From NCBI RefSeq assembly GCF_027920545.1, contig NZ_CP115859.1, forward strand, positions 1,550,001 through 1,614,000: DNA of 64,000 nt, written 5' to 3'. This stretch comes from Chryseobacterium camelliae (lineage in GTDB: Bacteria > Bacteroidota > Bacteroidia > Flavobacteriales > Weeksellaceae). The notes under the pieces were generated by a model. The model did no database searches, was not told where the DNA came from, and worked only from the letters and a program-made list of their open reading frames with translations. How positions within the stretch are numbered: the stretch's first letter is position 1; every line of letters begins with the position of its first letter. The translations under genes and the position numbers were made by a program. This document shows, one piece after another, positions 28,673 through 38,494 of this stretch.

Positions 28673-29108
28673 TTTCGATAAAATTTTGCCCGGGTTCTAC
28701 ACTTACAACAGTAGTCGGTAATAATAATTGCGATTGCAGGTTTTCGTAGTTTCTTTTCATTCCGCAACCCGGAGAAACATAAATGGATTTGGTCATATAA
28801 TTTACCCTCACCTTTGATGAATCCGCAGTAGTCGTGGTTTTTATAAACAGATCCGTATAAGGGGATTCATCTACACGCAAAGGAACAAAAACAGAATCAA
28901 CATTTCTTTGCCAGCCAAAATCCACAATATTTGAACCATAGTCGACAAACACTTTTATAGAATCTAATCTTGCTTGCTTCCCAGCTTTTTTAAACATGAT
29001 TTTCATTCTCGGTGTCCCCTCTCCGCTTTCGCAGATATCATCATCTCCTCCGCAGGAAGTAAGCATCCCGAGACTGCATAATAATATAATGATCGTAAGA
29101 TATTTCAT
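28638..29108 (-). CDS. DUF6452-type lipoprotein
   Basis: 156 residues. Lipoprotein signal MKYLTIIILLCSLGMLTSC with Cys19 followed by an acidic GGDDD. The body is predicted beta-rich with CGMKRNYENL near residue 115. It resembles the DUF6452 family, which in flavobacteria is commonly found next to DUF6048 and rlmD. It starts four bases after the stop of the upstream metalloprotease and overlaps the downstream barrel gene, giving an operon: protease, lipoprotein, outer-membrane protein. Function unknown; possibly a partner of the barrel protein. Confidence 0.8.
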   Translation of the reverse strand: MKYLTIIILLCSLGMLTSCGGDDDICESGEGTPRMKIMFKKAGKQARLDSIKVFVDYGSNIVDFGWQRNVDSVFVPLRVDESPYTDLFIKTTTTADSSKVRVNYMTKSIYVSPGCGMKRNYENLQSQLLLPTTVVSVEPGQNFIENEEKTNLYLNF

Positions 29109-29112
29109 ACTT

Positions 29113-31584
29113 TTATTTTGGATCTAAAGCTTTTTCAATTCTGAAAACAAGATCTTCATAATGGTATTTATTTACCATATTAGAGTCTGTTCTTGCAGCC
29201 AGTTCTTTTTTAATCATAATTAAATTTCCTCTCGCAATGGCAGAAACATCAGATCTGTCTGAGCTTTTTGTATCGATAAGCTTTATTAGATTATCAACAT
29301 AATTTCTCTGAAGATTTCTTCCGTACACATCCGGATTTTCTTTTTTAATGATTGAAGTATTAAGATCTGAAAACAATTCAACCATTGTGTATGTACTCTG
29401 GTCTATTGCTTCCATCTGGTACATATTCTGTAAAACCATCGGGCTCAATATCCTTGCAAGAACACCATTTTGAATATCTTCAACCGTTTTTACAGGTGTT
29501 TTTCCTGTTTTTTCAAAAATTTCTTTCTTAAGAAGCCATTGTGGTGTTGTGAAAATATTTTCTTCCAGAAACTTCATCGCCTCCTTTTGATCTTTTTTGG
29601 CAACGGCTTCATAAACGACTCCAGACTGTTCTGTTGTTTTAGGAGTTTCCATCTGACCTCCGATATATTTTGAAACATGACCTGCATATCTTCTGAGCTG
29701 TGTTGTCACCTGATCATACATCATTCCAAGATTATCATAATCTTCATTGGGAGTCTGAGTCCATTTTTCAAGATTATCCATAATTCTCTTCAGGTTTTTA
29801 ATTCCATAAGTACTTGCAACCATGGCATTATCTCCCACCTGCTCACTTTGAGATCTCGGATCCAAAGGATCGGATTCTGTACCGAACCAAAGTCTTTCGT
29901 TCTTAAGATTCTTAATCACCCATTTATTCAGGTGTTCTTTTTCTGAATCCGGAGTATTGTACTGATAAAATCTTCTGTACCCCCATTCAATTGCCCAATC
30001 GTCATAATCTCCGATTCTTGGCATAATCCCGGCATCATCAATATTATCCTCCGGCTGTGCAACATAATTAAATCTTGCATAATCCATAATCGACGGAGTA
30101 TGTCCATTTTTTTCCAGCCATTTTTTATCTCTCAGTTTTTCAACAGGCACGGTAGAACTTGAACCAAAATTATGTCTTAATCCTAATGTGTGGCCAACCT
30201 CATGAGAAGATACAAAACGAATAAGCTCACCCATCAGTTTATCATCAAATTCAATTTTTCTTGCTCTCGCATCATTCGGTGAAGCCTGAATAAAATACCA
30301 GTTTCTCAAAAGCATCATGACATTATGATACCAATTGATATGGCTTTCCAAAATCTCTCCTGTTCTCGGATCTGAAATTGACGGTCCAGAAGCATTAGGA
30401 ACATCGGAAGGTTTATAAACGATTGCCGAAAATCTTGCATCTTCCAAACTCCATTCAGGATCAGTTTTTGCGTCCGGAACTTTTGCATAAATGGCATTTT
30501 TAAAACCTGCTTTTTCAAAAGCTTTTTTCCAATCGTTCACACCTTGAATCAGATAAGGAACCCATTTTTTCGGAGTCGCAGGATCAATATAGAATACAAT
30601 AGGTTTTGCAGGCTCTACAAGTTCTCCTTTTTTATATTTTTCTAAATCCTGAGGTTTTGGCTCTAATCTCCATCTTTTAACCAAAGAAACTCTTTTTACT
30701 CCTTGAGGATCAAGATCAAAATCTGTGTATCCTACTGCAAAGTACCCTACTCTTGGATCAAAATACCTTGCCTGCATTTTGTTTTCCGGCAAAAGAACAA
30801 AGGAAGAGTTGATTTCTACCGTGTAATTTCCACTTATTTTCGGCAGGTTGGCTGCAGGAATTCCCGGCGCGGTTCTTCCTAAAGTACGGGCAAACGTTTT
30901 AGTGGTATTAATCTCAATATTGTTGGGATATGATTTTACAAAATTCACAAAAGACATGTCTTTCTGAAAAGCCCCCACTTTAAAATCTTCTTTGTAATTC
31001 GTAGAAAAAGAAACCATCTCGTTATCAGAATTCAAAAGATCGGTCACTTCAATTACGGAAGTTTTTTTATTATTTCCGTACGTTTTTACATCAAAAGATT
31101 TAATAATCGATTGTACATTATTTCTTGTAACAGAATTGTACATATCCGAAGTAGAGTCTTTTGCATAATCTACAAAGGAGATAGCTCTTAAAAGAATTTT
31201 ATCTTTCGGTCCCTTTTCAAACGCAACAACCTGTTGTCCGATTTGGTCTCCTGCATAACCGGTATTTCCGGAACGCATTCCGGCAGCTGCTTTCGTTAGC
31301 CTGGTCACCAATAGAAATTCCTTTTTTAATATATGATCCGGAATTTCAAAATAATATTTATCGTCTATTTTATGAACCGTGAAAATTCCCTGATCAGAAA
31401 CCGCTTTATCCGTAATGATTTCTTTGTAAGACTTCATCGAAGGCTTCTTCTTATCATCTTTTTTTACTTTAGCAGTGTCGGTTTTTACTGTTGCAGAATC
31501 TTTTTCCTGACCTTTTAATTCGTACTGACCTGATATCAAAGCAAACAGGAAGAATGCAGCACCAATATTTTTCACTTTTTTCAT
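29113..31584 (-). CDS. Zinc-dependent metalloprotease (DUF5117/DUF4953 type)
   Basis: 823 residues. Signal peptide about 1-25 (ends QYELKGQ), then a lysine-rich linker. A large N-terminal DUF5117-like region (about 60-330) precedes the metzincin-like catalytic domain, whose zinc motif HEVGHTLGLRHNFGSS begins near residue 460 and is followed by SIMDYARFNYVAQPED. The C-terminal ~200 residues are helical. There is no T9SS sorting domain, so it probably acts in the periplasm or at the outer membrane. Family members are uncharacterised or poorly characterised peptidases. It is first gene of an operon with the DUF6452 and DUF6048 genes. Confidence 0.85.
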   Translation of the reverse strand: MKKVKNIGAAFFLFALISGQYELKGQEKDSATVKTDTAKVKKDDKKKPSMKSYKEIITDKAVSDQGIFTVHKIDDKYYFEIPDHILKKEFLLVTRLTKAAAGMRSGNTGYAGDQIGQQVVAFEKGPKDKILLRAISFVDYAKDSTSDMYNSVTRNNVQSIIKSFDVKTYGNNKKTSVIEVTDLLNSDNEMVSFSTNYKEDFKVGAFQKDMSFVNFVKSYPNNIEINTTKTFARTLGRTAPGIPAANLPKISGNYTVEINSSFVLLPENKMQARYFDPRVGYFAVGYTDFDLDPQGVKRVSLVKRWRLEPKPQDLEKYKKGELVEPAKPIVFYIDPATPKKWVPYLIQGVNDWKKAFEKAGFKNAIYAKVPDAKTDPEWSLEDARFSAIVYKPSDVPNASGPSISDPRTGEILESHINWYHNVMMLLRNWYFIQASPNDARARKIEFDDKLMGELIRFVSSHEVGHTLGLRHNFGSSSTVPVEKLRDKKWLEKNGHTPSIMDYARFNYVAQPEDNIDDAGIMPRIGDYDDWAIEWGYRRFYQYNTPDSEKEHLNKWVIKNLKNERLWFGTESDPLDPRSQSEQVGDNAMVASTYGIKNLKRIMDNLEKWTQTPNEDYDNLGMMYDQVTTQLRRYAGHVSKYIGGQMETPKTTEQSGVVYEAVAKKDQKEAMKFLEENIFTTPQWLLKKEIFEKTGKTPVKTVEDIQNGVLARILSPMVLQNMYQMEAIDQSTYTMVELFSDLNTSIIKKENPDVYGRNLQRNYVDNLIKLIDTKSSDRSDVSAIARGNLIMIKKELAARTDSNMVNKYHYEDLVFRIEKALDPK

Positions 31585-31638
31585 TTAAATTTTCCGATTA
31601 ATATTTTTTATAGAGTTTTTAATTTTATTAAAGCCTAT

Positions 31639-31646
31639 CAAATGTA
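31639..31646 (-). promoter_or_regulatory. Predicted -7 element of the DUF5117 protease operon
   Basis: TACATTTG on the minus strand fits TAnnTTTG. It lies 54 bases before the start codon and just past the rlmD stop. No clear -33 TTG. Confidence 0.4.
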
Positions 31647-31651
31647 AGTAA

Positions 31652-33064
31652 TTATTTTTTGATAAGTAATGCGATGTTTTCTACGTGATGGGTTTGTGGA
31701 AACATATCTACCGGCAAAATCTTAATTACATCATAATGTTCTTTCATCAAGGCTAAATCTCTTGCCTGGGTTGCGGAATTACAGCTTACATACACCACTT
31801 TTTCAGGAGAAAGTTTTAAAATCTGCTCTACTACTTTCTGGTGCATTCCGTCTCTTGGTGGATCGGTAATCAATACATCTGCTTTTGGATGATTGGCAAG
31901 GAATTCATCATTGAAAATATCCTTCATATCTCCGCAATAGAACGTCGTATTGGTAAGGCCATTCAGTTCTGCGTGTTCGATTGCCGCATCGATAGCTTCC
32001 TGAACAGATTCAATTCCGATAACCTGTTTTGCTTTTCTGGCTACATATTGGGCGATCGTTCCTGTTCCGGTATACAGATCATAAACAACTTCATCACCTT
32101 TTAAATCGGCAAATTCAAGTGTTTTTCTGTACAATTCCAAAGCTTGCTTGTAATTGGTCTGGAAGAATGATTTCGGACCGATTTTAAACTTCAATCCGTC
32201 CATTTCTTCCATTAAATATCCTTCCCCGAAATAAACATTGATATCTAAATCGTAGATCGAATCATTAGGTTTGGGATTAATGGCATACACCAATGTTTTA
32301 ATCTGTGGGAATTTCTCCAGTAAGAATTCGAAAAGTTTTTCTCTGTTTTCTTTTTCTTCTCTGTACAATTGGAAAAGAACCATCCATTCGCCACGAGAAT
32401 TCTGTCTCATCATTAAAGTTCTTAAAAATCCATCATGATTTCTTACATCGAAAAAGTCTAACCCATTGTCTGTTGCATATTTCTTTACTGCAAGTCTTAT
32501 CTGATTGGAAGGATCTTCCTGTAGGAAACATTCTTTAAGATCTAAAATCTTGCTCCACATTCCGGGAATATGGAATCCAAGCGCATCCTTGCTCCCGAAA
32601 TTCTCTTCAGAACTGATTTCATATTGAGTCAGCCAACGTGAATTGGAAAAAGAGAATTCCATTTTATTTCTGTAAAAATAGTGTTCTTCAGAACCCAGAA
32701 TCGGAACGGTTTCAAAATTCTCGATTCCACCGATTCTTTTGATGTTATTGTATACTTCTTCCTGCTTGAAATCGAGTTGCTTTTCATAGCTCATATTCTG
32801 CCATTTGCATCCTCCGCAAGTCCCGAAGTGAATACATTTCGGCTCAACTCTGTAAGGTGATTTTTCCAGAACTTCTATTGCTTCTCCTTCATAGTATTTC
32901 GACTTTGCTTTTTTCACTCTTACATTCACAATATCTCCGGGAATAGCTCCGGAAACCATAACTGTCTTTCCTTCTTTCGTTCTGCCGATAGCCACACCTT
33001 TTGCTCCTGCATTCAAGAGTTTTATATTTTCAAGAACTAAATTTTTCTTATTCTTTCTGCTCAT
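31652..33064 (-). CDS. rlmD: 23S rRNA (uracil-1939-C5)-methyltransferase RlmD/RumA
   Basis: 470 residues. An N-terminal TRAM RNA-binding domain (about 10-65) is followed by iron-sulfur cluster cysteines in CIHFGTCGGCKW (residues about 77-88). The SAM-dependent methyltransferase domain has VYDLYTGTGTIAQYVA for SAM binding, ITDPPRDG, and the catalytic cysteine in VYVSCNSATQARDL. It uses SAM to methylate 23S rRNA; U1939 is the site in E. coli RlmD. Bacteroidota have several RumA paralogues, so the exact uridine is an inference. Length is normal. Confidence 0.9.
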   Translation of the reverse strand: MSRKNKKNLVLENIKLLNAGAKGVAIGRTKEGKTVMVSGAIPGDIVNVRVKKAKSKYYEGEAIEVLEKSPYRVEPKCIHFGTCGGCKWQNMSYEKQLDFKQEEVYNNIKRIGGIENFETVPILGSEEHYFYRNKMEFSFSNSRWLTQYEISSEENFGSKDALGFHIPGMWSKILDLKECFLQEDPSNQIRLAVKKYATDNGLDFFDVRNHDGFLRTLMMRQNSRGEWMVLFQLYREEKENREKLFEFLLEKFPQIKTLVYAINPKPNDSIYDLDINVYFGEGYLMEEMDGLKFKIGPKSFFQTNYKQALELYRKTLEFADLKGDEVVYDLYTGTGTIAQYVARKAKQVIGIESVQEAIDAAIEHAELNGLTNTTFYCGDMKDIFNDEFLANHPKADVLITDPPRDGMHQKVVEQILKLSPEKVVYVSCNSATQARDLALMKEHYDVIKILPVDMFPQTHHVENIALLIKK

Positions 33065-33111
33065 TCTAAAATTTTCTATTTTCCTAATTGAAACGTTAAC
33101 GTCTCAGTTTG

Positions 33112-33119
33112 CAAAAATA
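33112..33119 (-). promoter_or_regulatory. Predicted -7 element of rlmD
   Basis: TATTTTTG on the minus strand matches TAnnTTTG, 47 bases before the ATG and directly after the terminator of the upstream gene. Confidence 0.45.
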
Positions 33120-33127
33120 CAATAAAA

Positions 33128-33153
33128 AAAACCTTATCCGAAGATAAGGTTTT
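33128..33153 (-). terminator. Terminator of the TlpA-like gene
   Basis: AAAACCTTATC / GATAAGGTTTT, a perfect 11-bp stem with a CGAA tetraloop, followed by a T run on the minus strand. Confidence 0.9.
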
Positions 33154-33173
33154 GATATGTTACTAAATGTGTA

Positions 33174-34730
33174 TTATTTTGTTGGAGCAGGTTGAGGAGC
33201 CTGTTGCTGTGTTGTAGCCTGCTGAGCCGCTACTACTGCCGGATCCATTCCCATACCTTGCTGTAACTGTACATTAGGATCAACCTTAGGAGCGGATAAA
33301 CCAGTTAGTTTATCTAAAATGGTTACTAATTCCTGTTCACCAAGATTTACGTAAGATCTGCTTGCAATTTTCCCGTCTTTATCTACGATTACAAAATTTG
33401 GAAGTTTGAAACCATAAACACCGTATTTCTTTGCAATATCAGAGTTTAATCCTCCTTCTGCATATACATTGGTACCGGAAATACCTTTTAATAATGCATT
33501 GCTTGTTTTAATAAACTGATCTTTCGTATCATCTACATTTACAAAAACAAAATTCATTTTTGATTTATAGAAATTAACCACTTCTTTTAAAACAGGTACT
33601 GTAGATTCCCCAATGTAAGGATTCCAAGATGCATAGAAGAACAACATATAAGGTTTTCCTTTATTTTCTGCCAATTTATAAGATTTACCATCTTGTTTGA
33701 TAAGTGATGCATCTGGTGCAACTTCTCCTACTTTCAATCCGGATACTGCGATTTGAATTTTAGCCAGATCAGCTTTAATCGTAGCATCTTTAATATCTGT
33801 ATCGATAATTTTCTTGATTTTTTCTGAAGTTTTTGCAGGAGTACCCGGATGAATATCAGACTGAGCCATTACAAAAGCCAATAAGTAATCTTTAGCTGTT
33901 TGTGATAGGTTCTTGTCATTTTTTAAATACTGAGAGAAAAGTTCTGATGTTGTGATATCCGTTTTGCCTTTACTGTTTGCCTCCGCATATTTTTGAAACT
34001 CAGGGCTTATTTTAGTCAGCATATATTGTCTATAGAAAGGATTTTCTTTCACCATCACATCTTTGTTCTCCTGAAGTTTGTTTTCATAATCCGTAAAAAC
34101 TTTTGAAGGTTTATAAGACGGGTTTCCGGACATTTGCTTCTGTCTCATCTCATATTGCATAAGAATAGAAAGGATGGTTGCAGAAAGGTCATTCTTTTTC
34201 CAAGCTATAAGTTCGCTATCAGGGTTGAATTTCTTAACATTCTGATCAATATTATCGCTAATATTCTTTTCAATTTTCTGAACACCCGCTACGAAAGCTT
34301 TATCATCTTTCATCATTAGCTCTGCCATAGTAGTATTCACCTTCTGACCATATTCTCCAAGATATTTTTGTGTGGCCATAAAGAAATCATTGTTCTTTTT
34401 AGCATCACCGGTAATTACATATTCCGCAGGAAATGTAGCTCCGTTTCCAGAGATTTCCAGGGTCTGTCCTCCTTTCAGATATACTAAGTTTTGTTTACCA
34501 GCGTAGTTGATCAAATACATTCCATTTTTAGGGGCTTCAAAGCTGCCGGAAAATGATCCGTCGTTTTTTACACCAATATTCGCCAAAGGCAATGTAGCCA
34601 CTCCTGAAGCTTCAATAAATTCGATTCTCTCTAATGGAGAGCCGCCAGAGATTTTCCCTTTTACTTCAACTTTTTTAGAGCAAGACATCACAAAAATTGC
34701 GATGATAAACAATAAAAGATATTTTTTCAT
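33174..34730 (-). CDS. TlpA/DUF4369-type thioredoxin-like lipoprotein lacking the CxxC site
   Basis: 518 residues. Lipoprotein signal (MKKYLLLFIIAIFVMSC, Cys17), a DUF4369-like beta domain (about 22-115), a helical middle (about 120-345), and a C-terminal thioredoxin fold (about 350-480). Where TlpA/ResA proteins have WCxPC, this one reads FFYASWNPYIGES, so both redox cysteines are absent. The fold's cis-Pro region (FKLPNFVIVDKDG) is kept. The last ~35 residues are a Q/P/A-rich tail. It is therefore unlikely to be a disulfide reductase and may be a binding or scaffold protein of the periplasmic side of a membrane. Single gene with good promoter and terminator. Confidence 0.8.
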   Translation of the reverse strand: MKKYLLLFIIAIFVMSCSKKVEVKGKISGGSPLERIEFIEASGVATLPLANIGVKNDGSFSGSFEAPKNGMYLINYAGKQNLVYLKGGQTLEISGNGATFPAEYVITGDAKKNNDFFMATQKYLGEYGQKVNTTMAELMMKDDKAFVAGVQKIEKNISDNIDQNVKKFNPDSELIAWKKNDLSATILSILMQYEMRQKQMSGNPSYKPSKVFTDYENKLQENKDVMVKENPFYRQYMLTKISPEFQKYAEANSKGKTDITTSELFSQYLKNDKNLSQTAKDYLLAFVMAQSDIHPGTPAKTSEKIKKIIDTDIKDATIKADLAKIQIAVSGLKVGEVAPDASLIKQDGKSYKLAENKGKPYMLFFYASWNPYIGESTVPVLKEVVNFYKSKMNFVFVNVDDTKDQFIKTSNALLKGISGTNVYAEGGLNSDIAKKYGVYGFKLPNFVIVDKDGKIASRSYVNLGEQELVTILDKLTGLSAPKVDPNVQLQQGMGMDPAVVAAQQATTQQQAPQPAPTK

Positions 34731-34750
34731 TTTTGATTTTAATAATTTGA

Positions 34751-34779
34751 CAAAAATAAGTTTTTCAATAAACTAACAA
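34751..34779 (-). promoter_or_regulatory. Predicted promoter of the TlpA-like gene
   Basis: On the minus strand, TATTTTTG (34751-34758) with a TTG (34777-34779) 18 bases upstream, an exact fit to the Bacteroidota consensus. Confidence 0.6.
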
Positions 34780-34814
34780 CAATTAAATAGGACTTTTAAG
34801 AAAGATTTAACTAA

Positions 34815-34848
34815 AAAAAATCGCCATCCGATAAGGAGACGATTTTTT
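34815..34848 (-). terminator. Terminator of the sdh operon
   Basis: AAAAAATCG / CGATTTTTT outer stem with an inner CC/GG pairing and a small bulge, 20 bases after the sdhB stop codon. Confidence 0.65.
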
Positions 34849-34867
34849 ATTGTATTGATCTAAAATT

Positions 34868-35635
34868 CTATCCTTGATCTAAGAAAGCTGACATATACTC
34901 TCTGTTCATTCTGGCAATGTTTTCAAGAGAAATTCCTTTAGGACATTCCACTTCACAAGCCCCAGTGTTTGAACAGTTTCCGAAGCCTTCTTCGTCCATA
35001 GCTTTCACCATGTTCAGCACTCTTCTCTTCGCTTCCACTCTACCCTGAGGTAAAAGAGCATACTGAGAAACTTTAGCTCCTACGAATAGCATTGCAGATC
35101 CGTTTTTACAAGTAGCCACACAAGCTCCACATCCGATACAAGCCGCAGCATCCATAGCTTTGTCCGCATCTTCTTTAGGAACCGGAATTGCATTAGCATC
35201 CAAAGTATTTCCTGAAGTGTTCACCGAAATGAAACCACCTGCAGCCATTACTCTGTCGAATGCACTTCTGTCTACCATTAAGTCTTTAATAACCGGGAAA
35301 GCAGCACTTCTCCAAGGTTCAATAACGATAGTTTCACCGTCTTTGAACATTCTCATGTGAAGCTGACAAGTCGTGATCCCTGTATCCGGACCGTGAGCTC
35401 TTCCATTGATGTAAAGAGAACACATACCGCAGATACCTTCACGACAATCGTGATCGAAAGCGATAGGCTCTTTTCCTTCGTTAATAAGATTTTCGTTCAG
35501 GATGTCCAACATTTCCAAGAATGAAGAATCTGTAGAAACATCCGATATTTTATAGGTCTCAAACTGACCTTTAGTTTTATTATTTTTTTGTCTCCAAATT
35601 TTCAGCGTAAGATGTAAGCCTTTTTTTGCACTCAT
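34868..35635 (-). CDS. sdhB: Succinate dehydrogenase/fumarate reductase iron-sulfur subunit
   Basis: 255 residues. An N-terminal [2Fe-2S] ferredoxin domain with CREGICGMC (residues about 64-72) and a further cysteine (TTCQLHMR). The C-terminal part has [11 protein letters not shown] and [12 protein letters not shown] for the [4Fe-4S] and [3Fe-4S] clusters. It passes electrons from the flavoprotein to the quinone-reducing cytochrome b. It is the last gene of sdhCAB, 24 bases after sdhA. Length and motifs are normal for the type-B enzymes of Bacteroidota, which also have fumarate reductase relatives. Confidence 0.95.
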   Translation of the reverse strand: MSAKKGLHLTLKIWRQKNNKTKGQFETYKISDVSTDSSFLEMLDILNENLINEGKEPIAFDHDCREGICGMCSLYINGRAHGPDTGITTCQLHMRMFKDGETIVIEPWRSAAFPVIKDLMVDRSAFDRVMAAGGFISVNTSGNTLDANAIPVPKEDADKAMDAAACIGCGACVATCKNGSAMLFVGAKVSQYALLPQGRVEAKRRVLNMVKAMDEEGFGNCSNTGACEVECPKGISLENIARMNREYMSAFLDQG

Positions 35636-35659
35636 AATGTTATATTTATAGGTTGGAGA

Positions 35660-37672
35660 TTATTTGTAACTTCTAGTTTTAACCTCGATGTTGTCATATA
35701 TCAAGTCTTCTTTGTGCAACACCTCTGCATTGATGTCTCCACCTTGATATTCCCAAGCTCCGACGTATTTGTAATTAACGTCATCTCTTTCCGCTTCTCC
35801 GTCCGGAGTTGAGTGATCTTCACGGAAATGTCCTCCACAAGATTCATTTCTGTGTAAAGCATCGATCGCCATTAATTGTCCTAATTCCAAGAAATCCGCA
35901 ACTCTGAATGCTTTTTCAAGCTCAGTATTCATCCCGTCATTATCTCCAGGAACTTTTACATTTTTCCAGAAGTTATTTCTTACTTCTTCGATTTCTTTGA
36001 TTGCTTCTCTCAGACCTTCAGGAGTTCTTCCCATTCCAACTTTATTCCACATAATATGTCCTAATTGTTTATGGAAATGATCTACTGAATGAGTTCCTTT
36101 ATTATTAAGGAAGAAATCAATTTTTTCCTTAATTCCTTTTTCAGCCTCGTCAAACGCTGCTGAATTGGTAGGAATAGCTCCCGTTCTGATGTCTGCAGAA
36201 AGGTAATCTGCAATCGTATAAGGAAGCACAAAGTATCCGTCTGCAAGACCTTGCATTAAAGCAGAAGCTCCCAATCTGTTCGCTCCGTGATCTGAGAAGT
36301 TAGCTTCACCGATTACGAAACATCCAGGGATTGTAGACTGAAGGTTATAATCAACCCATACTCCGCCCATGGTGTAGTGAACTGCAGGATAGATCTTCAT
36401 TGGAGTTTTGTAAGGATCGTCAGCAGTAATTTTCTCGTACATTACGAATAAGTTACCGTACTTCTCCTCAACCCACTTCTTACCAAGATCATAGATCTGC
36501 TGATCTGTAGGATTATGAATATGTTTTTCAATAGCGGCTTCTTTACCTTTTTTCATGATCTCTGTAGAGAAATCCAGGTAAACACCTTCCTGAGTATCAT
36601 TATTTTCGATTCCGAAACCAGCGTCACATCTTTCCTTAGCCGCTCTTGAAGCAACGTCTCTAGGTACAAGGTTACCAAACGCAGGATATCTTCTTTCCAA
36701 ATAATAATCTCTGTCTTCTTCTTTAATATTTTCAGGTCTTAATTTACCTTCTCTGATCGCTACTGAATCTTCAATCTTTTTAGGTACCCAGATTCTTCCT
36801 GAGTTTCTTAATGATTCAGACATCAAAGTCAGTTTAGACTGCTGTGTTCCGTGAACAGGAATACAAGTCGGGTGAATCTGTACATAGCAAGGGTTTGCGA
36901 AATACGCTCCTTTCTTGTGAATCTTCCATGCAGCAGAAACATTGGATCCCATTGCATTGGTAGAAAGGAAATATACGTTTCCGTATCCTCCTGAAGCAAT
37001 TACAACTGCGTGAGCAGAGTGTCTTTCGATCTCACCTGTTACAAGATTTCTTGCGATGATCCCTCTGGCTTTTCCGTCAACAATGACAAGATCTAGCATC
37101 TCGTGACGGTTGTACATTTTAATTCTACCTTTACCGATCTGGCGGCTCATTGCAGAATATGCACCTAATAATAACTGTTGCCCAGTCTGTCCTTTTGCGT
37201 AGAAAGTTCTTTTTACCTGAACCCCACCAAATGAACGGTTATCTAACTGACCGCCGTAATCTCTCCCGAAAGGAACTCCCTGAGAAACACACTGGTCGAT
37301 AATATTTGCTGAAACTTCCGCTAATCTGTAAACGTTTGCCTCTCTTGCTCTATAGTCACCACCTTTGATGGTATCATAAAACAATCTGTAAGTAGAGTCA
37401 CCGTCTCCCTGATAGTTTTTAGCAGCGTTGATCCCTCCCTGAGCAGCAATAGAGTGCGCTCTTCTCGGAGAATCCTGATAACAGAATGCTTTTACATTAT
37501 ATCCCTGCTCAGCCAAAGTAGCTGCAGCAGAACCTCCTGCCAAACCTGTACCCACAACAATAATATCAATCTTATCTCTGTTGTTTGGTGCAACAAGGTT
37601 CATATGGTCTTTATGATTTTTCCACTTATCCTTAAGAGGACCCGCCGGAATTTTTGAATCTAATTTACTCAT
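35660..37672 (-). CDS. sdhA: Succinate dehydrogenase/fumarate reductase flavoprotein subunit
   Basis: 670 residues. FAD-binding Rossmann motif [20 protein letters not shown] near residue 40, histidine for covalent FAD in [15 protein letters not shown], substrate-site [16 protein letters not shown], and a C-terminal region with [12 protein letters not shown]. It oxidises succinate to fumarate (or the reverse) in the TCA cycle and respiratory chain as part of a membrane complex with SdhB and SdhC. The length is typical of the type-B enzyme. It lies 15 bases after sdhC. Confidence 0.95.
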   Translation of the reverse strand: MSKLDSKIPAGPLKDKWKNHKDHMNLVAPNNRDKIDIIVVGTGLAGGSAAATLAEQGYNVKAFCYQDSPRRAHSIAAQGGINAAKNYQGDGDSTYRLFYDTIKGGDYRAREANVYRLAEVSANIIDQCVSQGVPFGRDYGGQLDNRSFGGVQVKRTFYAKGQTGQQLLLGAYSAMSRQIGKGRIKMYNRHEMLDLVIVDGKARGIIARNLVTGEIERHSAHAVVIASGGYGNVYFLSTNAMGSNVSAAWKIHKKGAYFANPCYVQIHPTCIPVHGTQQSKLTLMSESLRNSGRIWVPKKIEDSVAIREGKLRPENIKEEDRDYYLERRYPAFGNLVPRDVASRAAKERCDAGFGIENNDTQEGVYLDFSTEIMKKGKEAAIEKHIHNPTDQQIYDLGKKWVEEKYGNLFVMYEKITADDPYKTPMKIYPAVHYTMGGVWVDYNLQSTIPGCFVIGEANFSDHGANRLGASALMQGLADGYFVLPYTIADYLSADIRTGAIPTNSAAFDEAEKGIKEKIDFFLNNKGTHSVDHFHKQLGHIMWNKVGMGRTPEGLREAIKEIEEVRNNFWKNVKVPGDNDGMNTELEKAFRVADFLELGQLMAIDALHRNESCGGHFREDHSTPDGEAERDDVNYKYVGAWEYQGGDINAEVLHKEDLIYDNIEVKTRSYK

Positions 37673-37687
37673 ATTGGTATATTGATA

Positions 37688-38350
37688 TTATTGAGTTACA
37701 AAATGATAAATTGCGATAAAGATAAAACCTGCAGGAATAAGGATAGAATACCATTTTCCAAAAGCTTTAATTACCGGTGTGTACTTTGGATGTCTTGCCC
37801 CAACAGATTGGAATGAAGACTGGAAACCGTGAGCTAAGTGTAACCCTAGCAAAACGAAAGCAATCACATAAATCGCTACTCTCCATAAATCTGCAAACTT
37901 CTCATGAAGCTCCGGCCAGAAACGTTCAGCATCAGGAGCGATTCCTTCAACATACTTGTAATTTATCTCGTGTAACCAGAAATCATACAAGTGAAGCGCT
38001 AAGAAAGCCAAAACAACAGCTCCGGAAATAATCATATTTCTGGACATCCATGAAGAATTCACAGAAGCATTGTTTGCAGCATACTTTATAGGACGCGCTT
38101 TATTGTTCTTCATTTCCAATACAAATCCCATAATGAAATGGAAAATCACTGCAAAACCAAGAACAGGCTGCATTAAGAACTGCACAAAAGGATTATAGCC
38201 CATAAAATCCGATGCTGTATTGAACGCATCACGATTCAGGACTGATAACAAATTGGTCGTCAAATGCAGTATAAGAAAAATCAGCAAAAATAAAGCTGAT
38301 AATGCCATAGCATATTTTCTACCTATCGTAGAACTCGTTAAACCTGCCAT
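37688..38350 (-). CDS. sdhC: Succinate dehydrogenase type-B cytochrome b subunit
   Basis: 220 residues with five hydrophobic segments (about 13-35, 60-80, 105-125, 160-180, 195-215). Histidines lie in membrane segments where the two hemes of type-B enzymes are held (LILHLTTNL, VIFHFIMGF, ALHLYDFWLHE, GLHLAHGFQ). It anchors SdhAB and reduces menaquinone. It is first gene of the operon, with a promoter and a palindromic regulator-type site directly upstream. Confidence 0.93.
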   Translation of the reverse strand: MAGLTSSTIGRKYAMALSALFLLIFLILHLTTNLLSVLNRDAFNTASDFMGYNPFVQFLMQPVLGFAVIFHFIMGFVLEMKNNKARPIKYAANNASVNSSWMSRNMIISGAVVLAFLALHLYDFWLHEINYKYVEGIAPDAERFWPELHEKFADLWRVAIYVIAFVLLGLHLAHGFQSSFQSVGARHPKYTPVIKAFGKWYSILIPAGFIFIAIYHFVTQ

Positions 38351-38373
38351 ATAAGTTTAAATTTGAATTTCCA

Positions 38374-38401
38374 CAAAATTAAGAAATGTTAACAATATCA
38401 A
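38374..38401 (-). promoter_or_regulatory. Promoter of sdhCAB
   Basis: On the minus strand, TAATTTTG (38374-38381) with a TTG (38399-38401) 17 bases upstream, an exact fit to TTG-N17-TAnnTTTG. The start codon is 23 bases downstream. Confidence 0.65.
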
Positions 38402-38403
38402 AA

Positions 38404-38419
38404 AGTGAGAAATCTCACT
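38404..38419. promoter_or_regulatory. CRP/FNR-type palindrome upstream of sdhCAB
   Basis: AGTGAGA-AA-TCTCACT is a perfect 16-base palindrome and contains GTGA-N6-TCAC, the core of the CRP-family consensus. It abuts the -33 element of the sdh promoter. Its centre is about 40-44 bases upstream of the expected transcription start, where class II activators bind. Binding is inferred. Confidence 0.5.
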
Positions 38420-38494
38420 ATTCGTCAGTTTGTAATCTTTCTAAATAAGAATTTAAAGCATTATTAAATAAAGGAAAAAATAAAATTCTATGAT

